DNA of 39,892 nt from NCBI GenBank assembly GCA_947458875.1, contig CANGZD010000012.1, positions 1 to 39,892 of the forward strand. The letters are read 5' to 3'. Positions 22,883 through 30,913 of this stretch are shown here, one piece after another (the first letter of the stretch is position 1; every line of letters starts with the position of its first letter). Origin of the DNA: Sphingobacteriaceae bacterium. GTDB lineage: Bacteria; Bacteroidota; Bacteroidia; Sphingobacteriales; Sphingobacteriaceae. The position numbers and the translations under genes were made by a program. The notes under the pieces were generated by a model that was not told the origin of the DNA, did no database searches, and worked only from the letters and a program-made list of their open reading frames with translations.

Positions 22883-24011
22883 TTGTAATTTCAAATAATT
22901 CTGCGGCAATATGGTCTGCAAAAAGTTTACCTTCTCGGCTTAAAAGTAAATGACCATTTTCAATTAAAAGCCAATTCTTATCTAAGAAAATATGAGCCTT
23001 GTGGAGGAAATTTTCTTTGAATTCGTTTCCGAATTCTTTTCCAATATAATTAATGTCGGCTCCCCACATGGTCCTCAAAGTGGTCATGACGTATTCGTTG
23101 AAGCGATCCTGAATTTTGAGTATTTCAATGGTCGCCGGCAATTCATTGGCGCTGAGTTGTTCAATGTATTTGGAATTGTTACTCACATTCCATTGCCGGC
23201 TGCTGCCATTAAAAGAATGTGCCGACGGCCCCACACCCAGGTAGTGTACCCCTCTCCAGTAGTTCGAATTGTGTTTCGATTCTTTTCCGGGTTTGGCAAA
23301 ATTGGAAATCTCATAATGTAAAAATCCGGCAACTTCCAAAGTTTCCATCAATATTTCGAATTGCCCCGCACCCTGGCCATCATCAATTTGTTTACTTTTT
23401 CCTGATTTGACAAAATGATGTAGGGCGGTACCTTCTTCTACCGTCATACCGTAACAAGATAAATGAGGAATTTGGAGTGCTATCATTTTCTGGATGTTCG
23501 ACTTCCATTTTTCATCACTTAAGAGAGGGAATCCATAAATTAAATCGGCTGTAATATTTTCAAAGCCAGCATCCTGTGCTCTTTTCACACTGTCTTCGGC
23601 TTCCGCCCCCACATGGCTGCGGTTCATCCACTTTAAATCTTCATCAAAAAAAGACTGAATGCCTATGCTGAAACGGTTAACCGGACTTTCTTTCAGGGCT
23701 TTTATCTTTTCTTTGTTCAAGTCATCCGGATTAGCTTCCAGAGTAATTTCAGGGTTGGCAACTAGATTAAAATGCCGGTCAATTTGTGCAATCAACAGAT
23801 TGATTTCATCAGCTTCCAGCAATGAGGGAGTCCCGCCGCCAAAATAAATCGTTTCAACTGTGTGATCCGACAAATAATCTTTTTGTAATTCCAGTTCCTT
23901 CTGAATGCAATCCAGCAATTCGATTTTTCCTTTCATGGAAGTACTGAAATGGAAATTACAATAATGACAAGCTTGCTTGCAAAAGGGGATGTGTAAATAG
24001 ATGCCAGACAT
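22875..24011 (-). CDS. hemW: Radical SAM heme chaperone HemW
   Basis: Radical SAM protein of the HemN-like family, 378 residues. The [4Fe-4S] cluster motif CKQACHYC is at residues 11-18; YFGGGTPSLL and RFSIGIQSF are the typical SAM and barrel motifs. The HemW-type C-terminus is present. The name coproporphyrinogen III oxidase is often given to such genes, but the short N-terminus beginning IYLHIPFC and the length near 380 fit HemW, which inserts heme into respiratory proteins. It begins at the ATG right at the family start. The SDR gene follows with an overlap. Confidence 0.92.
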   Translation of the reverse strand: MSGIYLHIPFCKQACHYCNFHFSTSMKGKIELLDCIQKELELQKDYLSDHTVETIYFGGGTPSLLEADEINLLIAQIDRHFNLVANPEITLEANPDDLNKEKIKALKESPVNRFSIGIQSFFDEDLKWMNRSHVGAEAEDSVKRAQDAGFENITADLIYGFPLLSDEKWKSNIQKMIALQIPHLSCYGMTVEEGTALHHFVKSGKSKQIDDGQGAGQFEILMETLEVAGFLHYEISNFAKPGKESKHNSNYWRGVHYLGVGPSAHSFNGSSRQWNVSNNSKYIEQLSANELPATIEILKIQDRFNEYVMTTLRTMWGADINYIGKEFGNEFKENFLHKAHIFLDKNWLLIENGHLLLSREGKLFADHIAAELFEITNE

Positions 24012-24094
24012 TGTTCGAAATTAATATTTAATAACGGATAAACACAGTGTTAAAAAGTTGCTGGTTTTGATTTTTACACCCCCTTTAAAATATT

Positions 24095-24128
24095 GGTACA
24101 AATCAGCGATAATCGGGTACAAATCAGC
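24095..24128. repeat. Two 13-bp direct repeats, 21 bases apart
   Basis: GGTACAAATCAGC occurs at 24095-24107 and again at 24116-24128, a period of 21 bases, or two turns of the helix. They lie in the 183-base gap between the divergent hemW and 24195 genes and look like a tandem binding site. Confidence 0.45.
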
Positions 24129-24194
24129 TCGATACGATCAGCAAATTTGGTGAACTTATTTGTGGATGATAAAAACCAAGCTGAGCATATTAAC

Positions 24195-24572
24195 ATGAAT
24201 AAAAGAAAAAATCTTGGCGGTTTATTTTCATTTTTACGTTCCAAAACAGCACCTCTAATCGTTTCAAGTGTTTGTTTGGAAGTTGGCCTTAGTTTTGAGG
24301 CAAACTTTCAGGTATCCTTCCGGGATGCTACTGGTAATTTGAGGATCAAGCGACTCCGCTCCAATACCTGGAGCACAGCATTTGATCGAGATGAGACACA
24401 GGTTTGTCCAATCGAATTCAAGGTCTTTATTTACACTCCCAATCTCAATGTAGATCAAGAATTAACCATGACCATCAAGATTGACGGAGATTTGCGGGCA
24501 CAAAAAAAATATCCAATATCAATGGAGAAAGATTATGCCGGTTGGTTCAGTTTGAACCATGCTGAAAATTAA
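24195..24572 (+). CDS. Unrecognised 125-residue protein
   Basis: No family recognised. The ATG at 24195 gives 125 residues; upstream TTG or GTG starts would add up to 34 residues lying in the repeat region. After a basic start (MNKRKNLGGLFSFLRSK) the protein is strand-rich: VSSVCLEVGLSFEANFQVSF, IEFKVFIYTPN, ELTMTIKIDGD. No signal peptide or membrane helix is clear, though residues 16-30 are moderately hydrophobic. Two Cys are present (27 and 68). It is followed after 21 bases by a minus-7 promoter box for the next gene, so it may be a single gene. Function unknown. Confidence 0.65.
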   Translation: MNKRKNLGGLFSFLRSKTAPLIVSSVCLEVGLSFEANFQVSFRDATGNLRIKRLRSNTWSTAFDRDETQVCPIEFKVFIYTPNLNVDQELTMTIKIDGDLRAQKKYPISMEKDYAGWFSLNHAEN

Positions 24573-24593
24573 TCTATTTGAAAAATAATAAGC

Positions 24594-24601
24594 TAAATTT
24601 G
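24594..24601 (+). promoter_or_regulatory. Bacteroidota-type minus-7 box before the DUF4271 gene
   Basis: TAAATTTG matches the Bacteroidota TAnnTTTG minus-7 consensus exactly and sits 34 bases before the ATG at 24636, giving a leader of about 29 bases. No TTG minus-33 box is seen at the usual distance; the nearest, at 24578-24580, is only 13 bases away. It would drive DUF4271 and hemD. Confidence 0.4.
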
Positions 24602-24635
24602 CCTATCGAACCGCTCCATTTTCGGTAAAATCAGC

Positions 24636-25595
24636 ATGTTTAAAATCAGTATCAAGGCCTTATTACTCATCTTATTGCCAATGGGCTTGTGGGCCCAAAC
24701 TGATGCTCTGAAAACTCCCAATCCGGGAAATCCCTCAGATTCTCTAAAAAAAATTAACCAAGATATTGAGCGTGATTCTCTGAAACGAATTGCTGATTCT
24801 CTCACTTTTTTCTGGATTAAAGCACCCGATCCGAATCGAAAAAATCAATTTAGAGATAGTCTGATGAAGCATTATCAGGTAAATGATCTTGATTTTGAAA
24901 CTTGGGCTAAGAAATTTATAAAGCCCAAAGCTGGCTTACCGAGTGGTCAGGTCCGAAAAACAGGTGAAACCTGGATCTTGTGGGTCGTTTTAATTTTGAT
25001 AGCCGGATTTGCAGTGCTAAGAATCTATTTTCAAAAGGAAATAGCGCTCATTATTACGAGTTTTTACGATAACCGCCTGTTGAACCAATCCGGAATTACT
25101 TCATTTTTAGATACCTGGCCCTTTGTGTTATTGTATCTTTTGTTTGGATTAACTATTGGCATGTACCTGTTTTTAGCAGGGCGATTTTTTCAATTAGATT
25201 ATGCCATTGATGGCTTTCAGCGGTACTTGCTACTTTCATTTGCCATCATGGTTTTATTCAGCCTTAAAATTTACTTTTTGAGATTACTTGGTTTTCTTTT
25301 AGAGATCAATAAGCTCATCAAGTTGTACTCATCTATACTTTATCTCAGCTACTTCCATGCTGCCATCCTTTTTTTACCGCTTATTTTTGCCTTCAGTTTA
25401 AGTCCGGCTTACTATTCAGAGGCGTTTATTTACATCGGATTGGCGGCAACAGCATTGCTTTTGGCTTATCAGGCAATAAGGCTTAGTTTACAAGTACTTA
25501 ACCAATATTCATTTTCAAAATTCTATTTATTTATTTACTTTTGTGCCCTCGAAATTTGTCCGATTTTGATGCTGGTTAAAGCGCTTAGATTTTAG
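24636..25595 (+). CDS. DUF4271 membrane protein
   Basis: Membrane protein of 319 residues matching DUF4271, a Bacteroidota family of unknown function. N-terminal signal-like segment ending LWAQ (about 1-22), then a hydrophilic, Asp/Lys-rich region of about 85 residues, then six helices from about residue 108 to the end (WILWVVLILIAGFAV; PFVLLYLLFGLTIGMYLF; YLLLSFAIMVLFSL; SILYLSYFHAAILFL; YIGLAATALLLAY; LFIYFCALEICPILML). DUF4271 genes commonly stand next to a uroporphyrinogen-III synthase gene, as here (9 bases to hemD), so a link to heme synthesis or its membrane end use is plausible. Confidence 0.85.
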   Translation: MFKISIKALLLILLPMGLWAQTDALKTPNPGNPSDSLKKINQDIERDSLKRIADSLTFFWIKAPDPNRKNQFRDSLMKHYQVNDLDFETWAKKFIKPKAGLPSGQVRKTGETWILWVVLILIAGFAVLRIYFQKEIALIITSFYDNRLLNQSGITSFLDTWPFVLLYLLFGLTIGMYLFLAGRFFQLDYAIDGFQRYLLLSFAIMVLFSLKIYFLRLLGFLLEINKLIKLYSSILYLSYFHAAILFLPLIFAFSLSPAYYSEAFIYIGLAATALLLAYQAIRLSLQVLNQYSFSKFYLFIYFCALEICPILMLVKALRF

Positions 25596-25604
25596 ATATT
25601 GAAA

Positions 25605-26375
25605 ATGGCAGAATCAACAGATTCCAGAAATAAAAAAGTGAAGAGCATACTCATTACTCTGCCCAAGCCAGAGACTGAAAAATCTCCTTATTTTGATTTA
25701 GCGAAGAAATACAATCTGAAACTCGATTTCAGGTCATTTATCCATGTGGAGGGTGTGCCTGCGAAAGAATTCAGGAAAGACAAAATCAACTTGGCTGATT
25801 TCACTGCAGTGATATTTACCAGCCGCAATGCCGCTGATCATTTTTTCAGAATATGTGAAGAAATGCGTTATGAGGTGCCTGCAGACATGAAATATTTTTG
25901 TTTGTCTGAAACCATCGCACTTTATCTCCAGAAATATATCCAATACCGTAAGCGCAAAATATTTTACGGTAAACAAACGGCTGCCGATTTAGCGGAAGTA
26001 TTAAAAAAACACGCTGCCGAGAAATTCTTATATCCGTGCTCAGATGTTGCTGCAGAAGAAACGCAGAAATTTTTGCAGGAAAATGGTTACGATTTTACCC
26101 CGGCTGTTATATTCCGTACGGTTTGTAGTGACCTGTCTGATTTGGCTGAGGTTTTTTATGATGTCATCGCCTTTTTCAGCCCCTCAAGTATTCAATCGTT
26201 ATACAAAAATTTCCCCGGCTTCACCCAAAACAATACCAGAATTGCCGCATTTGGGGCCACCACACACAAAGCAGTGTTAGACCGTGGTTTAATTTTGGAT
26301 ATTCCAGCACCTACTCCTAAGTCGCCAAGCATGACCATGGCCTTAGAGGAATACATCAAGCAGGTGAATAAATAA
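25605..26375 (+). CDS. hemD: Uroporphyrinogen-III synthase
   Basis: Cyclises hydroxymethylbilane to uroporphyrinogen III with inversion of ring D, in heme synthesis. The 256-residue protein has two alpha/beta halves with the weakly conserved HemD signatures: VKSILITLPKPE at the start, ADFTAVIFTSRNAADHFF (about 60-78), FLYPCSDVAAEETQKFL, VIAFFSPSSIQSL and IAAFGATTHKAVLDRGL near the C-terminus. The ATG at 25605 is used; a TTG two codons earlier is not needed. It follows the DUF4271 gene by 9 bases and forms a two-gene unit with it. The gldK start lies 126 bases further on, a gap where I saw no clear terminator. Confidence 0.88.
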   Translation: MAESTDSRNKKVKSILITLPKPETEKSPYFDLAKKYNLKLDFRSFIHVEGVPAKEFRKDKINLADFTAVIFTSRNAADHFFRICEEMRYEVPADMKYFCLSETIALYLQKYIQYRKRKIFYGKQTAADLAEVLKKHAAEKFLYPCSDVAAEETQKFLQENGYDFTPAVIFRTVCSDLSDLAEVFYDVIAFFSPSSIQSLYKNFPGFTQNNTRIAAFGATTHKAVLDRGLILDIPAPTPKSPSMTMALEEYIKQVNK

Positions 26376-26501
26376 TTAGCCGAATTACACCTGTTTTTTG
26401 CTGCAAAATTTATTTTTAGATATCATTAACAGATCTTTAGTCGTTATTTTGATAGCTTTAATTAACACCGTTTTATTATCTTAGAAATATTTTAAAAATT
26501 A

Positions 26502-27827
26502 ATGAAGTCGACTTTAGTTAATTGGAGTAGAAATTTTATTCCTTTCTTTTTACTGATTTTGGCCCTGAGCAGCGGTTGCGGTAAAAGCGGCGCAAGCGGC
26601 GAATTAGTAGGGTTAAATGCCAATAATTTCCGTAGTAGTTCAACGCCCTATGGCATGGTTTATATTCCTGCCGGTAGTTTTATAATGGGTGAGAACGATC
26701 AAGATATGGTTCTTGGTCAGGCTGCACAAAAAAGGGAGGTGAGTGTTTCTGCATTTTATATGGATGAAACTGAGATTTCCAATAGCGAATACCGTCAGTT
26801 TGTAAACTGGGTACGCGATTCTATCGCAATTACCGATTATCTACAGGACGATAAATATTTCATCAAGCCTAAAAATCCAACCGATCCTAAATATATCGAC
26901 TGGAAAAAATTGGGGCCCAACTCGGTGGCAATCTGGGGGAATTTAAAATCTAAAAATCCGAACGCAGACAAGCTTCGAAATATGTTTTATCAGGGCGACA
27001 ACGTCTTATTTAACAAAAAAGAATTTGATGGCAGAAGCTGGAGATATAACTTCTCTATTTTCGACTTCAAAGCATCCGTAGAGGGAAGAAACAATAAAAA
27101 CAAAGCTCGTTCTGATTATTTCTTGAAAGATACCGTATTAATTTATCCAGACACCACTGTATGGGTAACGGACTTTTCTTACGCTCAAAACGAGCCCATG
27201 GTGAGAGATTATTTCTCACATCCGGCCTTTAATAACTATCCTGTGGTAGGTATTACTTGGCGCCAGGCAAGAGCCTTCAGCGTATGGCGTACTAAACGTT
27301 ACGAAGCCTACAGAGCAGGCAGAAAACTTCCGGAGCGAGCTCCATACCGCTTGCCAACTGAAGCAGAGTTTGAATATGCTGCCAGAGGTGGTATTAAGGG
27401 AGCCCTGTACCCTTGGGGTGGTCCCGAAGTGCGCAACGCCAAAGGCTGTTTAATGGCTAATTTCAAATCGGGTAGTGGTAACTATACTTCCGATGGTGCG
27501 GTTTACACGGCTCCTGTAAAATCTTATTTACCGAACGATTTTGGTTTGTATAATATGGCCGGTAATGTGGCCGAGTGGACGGCTTCTGCATACGATGAGG
27601 CAGCATTCAACTTTATAGGGGATATCAACCCCACTTTCACTTACGATGCCAAATCGAAAGATCCCGATGCCTTGAAACGTAAAGTTGTACGTGGCGGCTC
27701 CTGGAAAGATATTAGTTATTTCCTCCAAAACTCAACCCGCACTTATGCTTACCAGGATGAAGCCCGCTCTTATATCGGTTTCCGTTGTGTGAGTACATAT
27801 ACCAATTCAATAAAAGGACGGAAATAG
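26502..27827 (+). CDS. gldK: Type IX secretion lipoprotein GldK/PorK
   Basis: Outer-membrane lipoprotein of 441 residues that, with GldN/PorN, forms the periplasmic ring of the type IX secretion system and gliding machinery. The signal peptide ends in the lipobox SSGC (Cys26). The rest resembles the formylglycine-generating enzyme (SUMF1) fold: YIPAGSFIMGEND (about 53-65), DETEISNSEYRQF, RLPTEAEFEYAARGG, MAGNVAEWTAS and RGGSWKD...YIGFRCVS. GldK is known as a structural, non-catalytic SUMF1 relative. It heads the conserved gldKLMN order. Confidence 0.96.
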   Translation: MKSTLVNWSRNFIPFFLLILALSSGCGKSGASGELVGLNANNFRSSSTPYGMVYIPAGSFIMGENDQDMVLGQAAQKREVSVSAFYMDETEISNSEYRQFVNWVRDSIAITDYLQDDKYFIKPKNPTDPKYIDWKKLGPNSVAIWGNLKSKNPNADKLRNMFYQGDNVLFNKKEFDGRSWRYNFSIFDFKASVEGRNNKNKARSDYFLKDTVLIYPDTTVWVTDFSYAQNEPMVRDYFSHPAFNNYPVVGITWRQARAFSVWRTKRYEAYRAGRKLPERAPYRLPTEAEFEYAARGGIKGALYPWGGPEVRNAKGCLMANFKSGSGNYTSDGAVYTAPVKSYLPNDFGLYNMAGNVAEWTASAYDEAAFNFIGDINPTFTYDAKSKDPDALKRKVVRGGSWKDISYFLQNSTRTYAYQDEARSYIGFRCVSTYTNSIKGRK

Positions 27828-27857
27828 CGTTATACTTATTCATTAATTAATTATCCC

Positions 27858-28439
27858 ATGTACAAGAAAGATCTTTTTAAAGATTGGAAATATAATGGCA
27901 TTCATTCATTGATCTCCTGGGGAGCCAGTGTAGTAATCATTGGTTTGATGTTCAAGTTATTACACTGGAAATTCGGCGATTACATGATTGCACTTGGTTT
28001 AATCACCGAAGCCATCCTCTTTTTTATCCTCGGGTTTCAGCGTGACGATGAAAAGGGTGACGCTACGTCAGGATCAGGTTCTTTTGGCATACCGGAGGTG
28101 CAATTAGAAGCCGATACTAGCGTGAAAATTGAGCAAGGGCTCAAAAATTTTGCCGACAAGGTAGCCACCATCTCCAATGCAGCCGATACAAGTTTGGCAA
28201 GTGCCGATTTTGCTGATAAGCTGAAAACAGCAGCCACACATTACGAAAAATTAGGTCAAACCTTCGAGACAGCTAATCACCATCTTGCACAAATGACCGG
28301 AAGTTTAAAAGAGTTTGCTGATTCGGTAGAAGAAACAAAACAATTTAAATCTGAATTGGCTCAGCTCAATAAAAATCTGGCAGCATTAAACAGCCTTTAC
28401 GCCAATATGCTGACGGCCATGAATCAAACCCGTAACTAA
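27858..28439 (+). CDS. gldL: Type IX secretion motor protein GldL/PorL
   Basis: Inner-membrane motor subunit of 193 residues. Two helices (about 14-34 and 42-60) contain charged residues Lys33, His36 and Glu51, fitting the proton channel of the GldL5-GldM2 motor. A cytoplasmic, helical C-terminal part of about 130 residues (LKTAATHYEKLGQTFETANHHL) follows. It starts 30 bases after gldK and is followed by gldM after 32. Length is a little shorter than some relatives, but all family parts are present. Confidence 0.95.
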   Translation: MYKKDLFKDWKYNGIHSLISWGASVVIIGLMFKLLHWKFGDYMIALGLITEAILFFILGFQRDDEKGDATSGSGSFGIPEVQLEADTSVKIEQGLKNFADKVATISNAADTSLASADFADKLKTAATHYEKLGQTFETANHHLAQMTGSLKEFADSVEETKQFKSELAQLNKNLAALNSLYANMLTAMNQTRN

Positions 28440-28471
28440 GCATTCTCACATTACTTTACGGTAAACGGACC

Positions 28472-30004
28472 ATGTCAAAAAAGAAAGAAAACCCAAGGCA
28501 GAAAATGATCGGTTTCCTCTACCTGGTACTGCTCGGCCTAGTGGCGCTTAGCGTAAGCGATTCTATTTTAGATGCTTTCAAAAATTTGACAGATAGTCTT
28601 AAAACCTCTACCGAAAATGTACAGAGTGGGGTAGATGCTTCATTTTTAGCTTTCGAAGCGACCAAGCTTAAGGAAGAGCCCCAAAGAGCCCAACCCATTT
28701 ATGATCGTGCAAAAAAAGCCAGTGCCTACGCCCGTGAGTTGGAAAATTACGTCATCCAGCTTAAAAACGAGCTCCAAGAGGAGGGAGGGGGCATAGACCC
28801 TGCAACCGGAGATTTGGCCAAACGTGGGGATCTAGACATCTCACCAAGGTACATGATCAATCAGAAGCGTGCCAGTGAATTAAAAAAGCGAATCAACGAT
28901 ACCCGAAACAAACTTATTTCACTGCTCAATCCCAAGCAAAAAAATGGGATTAATTTTTCCTTAAATGCAGTTGATCCACCTGCAAAAGGAGGCATCCGTA
29001 AATCATGGGAAGAATCTAATTTTGGGGATGGTATCCCGCTGACTGCAGCCATTACTGCACTCACTAAAATACAGGCCGATGTAAAAAATGCCGAATCCGA
29101 AATGGTGAAGAAAATTTTGGGAGAAATGGATCAGGCAGTCATTAACTTAGATCAATTCTCTGCCGTGGCCGTAGCACCAAGCTCTTACATCATCCAGGGG
29201 CAACCTTATCAGGCGGAGGTATTTCTTACCGCGTACGATTCTAAATCGAGCCCATACATCACTGTAAACGGGAGTGTATTGAATGTGCGCAATGGAAAAG
29301 GGGTTTATGCCGTAAATACAGGCAGGGAAGGGATATTTAGTTGGGTGGGTACCATTACCGTGAAACAAACCGATGGAACGGTAAAAGTTTACCGTACTCC
29401 CGAACAAAAATACCAGGTTGCCCGTCCATCGGCAGTGGTTTCTCCCGATAAAATGAATGTTTTTTACATTGGTGTGCCTAACCCCGTGTCTATTTCAGCT
29501 CCGGGTATTCCGAAGCAAAATTTGAGAGTAAGTATGACTGGCGGCACCATTACAGGGGCTGACGGCAATTATGTCGTGAAAGTGAACAATGCCGGCTTGG
29601 CTACCGTAAACGTATCAGCAGAGATCAATGGCAGGTTACAAAAAATCAGTAGTACAAATTTCCGTACCAAGCGTATTCCCGATCCGAAAGCTAAATTTGC
29701 AGGTAAAACAGGCGGCAAAATGAGTTCGGTGGTCATCAAATCTCAGGATTATATATTTGCCATTTTAGATGGTTTTGATTTTGATGCAAGGTTCAGCATC
29801 AGCAGTTTTAGCCTGATTATTGCAAAGCCCAAGGCCGATGTGATCGGTCCTATACAAGGGAACGGTAATGCCATAAATTCGAATATGAGATCTGCCCTGG
29901 CTACGGTTAGCCCCGGAACAAGGGTTATTTTTGATAATATAACAGCAATGGGTCCTGATGGTTTGTTACGTCAGTTAGACCCCATTGTACTAACAGCAAA
30001 TTAA
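28472..30004 (+). CDS. gldM: Type IX secretion motor-stator protein GldM/PorM
   Basis: Protein of 510 residues with one N-terminal helix (about 12-32, FLYLVLLGLVALSVSDSIL) and a long periplasmic arm. A helical first domain (about 35-225, with ENVQSGVDASFLAFEATKLK) is followed by beta-rich domains built of repeated Ig-like units (AEVFLTAYDSKSSPYITVNG, NVFYIGVPNPVSISAPG). It transmits force from the GldL proton channel in the inner membrane to the GldK-GldN ring. Size and domain order are normal for the family. It ends 6 bases before gldN, so the two are tightly coupled. Confidence 0.96.
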   Translation: MSKKKENPRQKMIGFLYLVLLGLVALSVSDSILDAFKNLTDSLKTSTENVQSGVDASFLAFEATKLKEEPQRAQPIYDRAKKASAYARELENYVIQLKNELQEEGGGIDPATGDLAKRGDLDISPRYMINQKRASELKKRINDTRNKLISLLNPKQKNGINFSLNAVDPPAKGGIRKSWEESNFGDGIPLTAAITALTKIQADVKNAESEMVKKILGEMDQAVINLDQFSAVAVAPSSYIIQGQPYQAEVFLTAYDSKSSPYITVNGSVLNVRNGKGVYAVNTGREGIFSWVGTITVKQTDGTVKVYRTPEQKYQVARPSAVVSPDKMNVFYIGVPNPVSISAPGIPKQNLRVSMTGGTITGADGNYVVKVNNAGLATVNVSAEINGRLQKISSTNFRTKRIPDPKAKFAGKTGGKMSSVVIKSQDYIFAILDGFDFDARFSISSFSLIIAKPKADVIGPIQGNGNAINSNMRSALATVSPGTRVIFDNITAMGPDGLLRQLDPIVLTAN

Positions 30005-30010
30005 TTAGAT

Positions 30011-30913
30011 ATGAAAAAGTATTTTTTCGCCTTTTTGTGCTTCATCTGTTTTGCTTCTGCTCAGGCTCAAACAAGTAAAGCGAAAGCCAAAGTACGTCCT
30101 GTGGATGGTTACTACAAAAAGACCAATGTGGTTCAATCAAGATACACCGAATATCCTCCCATCAAGGAATCAGACATTCTTTTTAGCAGAAGAATTTGGC
30201 AGGATATTGATGTTCGTGAAAAAGGGAACGGCACTTTTGCCAACCCACAGTCTCGTTTAATTGATATCATGATGGATGCCATTATGGCCGGGGAGCTTAC
30301 TGCTTATAATCCAACACCTAGTAAAGAAGATCCTACCGGAGATACCTTTTCAACTGTATTTACCCCTGAACAGGCTTTTGCTCAATTTGCTGATAGCGTG
30401 CTGGTCCCAATTTTCGATACCCTGGGCAATCAAACAGCGGTGGTGAAAAAGCCGGGCGAATTTAATCCGGACAGTGTAATTAAGTTCCGTATCAAAGAAG
30501 ATTGGATATTTGATAAACACCGATCGGTGTTTGAGCCCAGAATCATCGGGATTGCTCCCATGGTGAAGAAACAAGCTGCCGGTGAGTATTTTGAAGAACA
30601 GCCTGCGTTTTGGATCTATTTTCCGGAGTTGAGACCAATTTTAGCCACTAAACCTGCCTACACCGGGTACAACGATGCCAACGGTTACAGTTATGACGAT
30701 GTGTTTATGAAGCGCATGTTCAATGGCCTGGTGAGTAAAGAGTCTAATGGTTCAAATTTGCGTGTAAAAGATTATGCCGAAGGTGAAGAGCGAATCAGAG
30801 AATCAGACCGGATCAAGAAAGAATTAGCTGAATGGGGAAAGGGTCTTTGGATGCCTGAGAAACCAAAACCGGAGCCTAAAAAATCAAAAAAAGCTAAGGA
30901 AGAGAAATCTTAA
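30011..30913 (+). CDS. gldN: Type IX secretion periplasmic protein GldN/PorN
   Basis: Periplasmic protein of 300 residues with a signal peptide (1-20, ending AQAQ) and no lipobox. It partners GldK in the ring above the GldM arm. The family signatures ESDILFSRRIWQDIDVREKGN (about 50-70, quoted partly: ILFSRRIWQDIDVREK) and FRIKEDWIFDKHRSVFEPRI region are visible, as is PEFWIYFPE-like PAFWIYFPELR. The C-terminus is Lys/Glu/Pro-rich (EKPKPEPKKSKKAKEE). Its stop overlaps that of the convergent uvrC by 4 bases, so no terminator lies between. Confidence 0.95.
   Translation: MKKYFFAFLCFICFASAQAQTSKAKAKVRPVDGYYKKTNVVQSRYTEYPPIKESDILFSRRIWQDIDVREKGNGTFANPQSRLIDIMMDAIMAGELTAYNPTPSKEDPTGDTFSTVFTPEQAFAQFADSVLVPIFDTLGNQTAVVKKPGEFNPDSVIKFRIKEDWIFDKHRSVFEPRIIGIAPMVKKQAAGEYFEEQPAFWIYFPELRPILATKPAYTGYNDANGYSYDDVFMKRMFNGLVSKESNGSNLRVKDYAEGEERIRESDRIKKELAEWGKGLWMPEKPKPEPKKSKKAKEEKS

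Noticed and set aside
24093-24194. 34-residue N-terminal extension of the unknown protein from a TTG start
   Set aside because: It runs through the direct repeats and has no ATG; the ATG at 24195 is simpler, though the extension is not ruled out.
26449-26484. Possible gldK promoter with TTG at 26449-26451 and TATCTTAG at 26477-26484
   Set aside because: The spacer is 25 bases, longer than the usual 17-23, and the minus-7 box has one mismatch.
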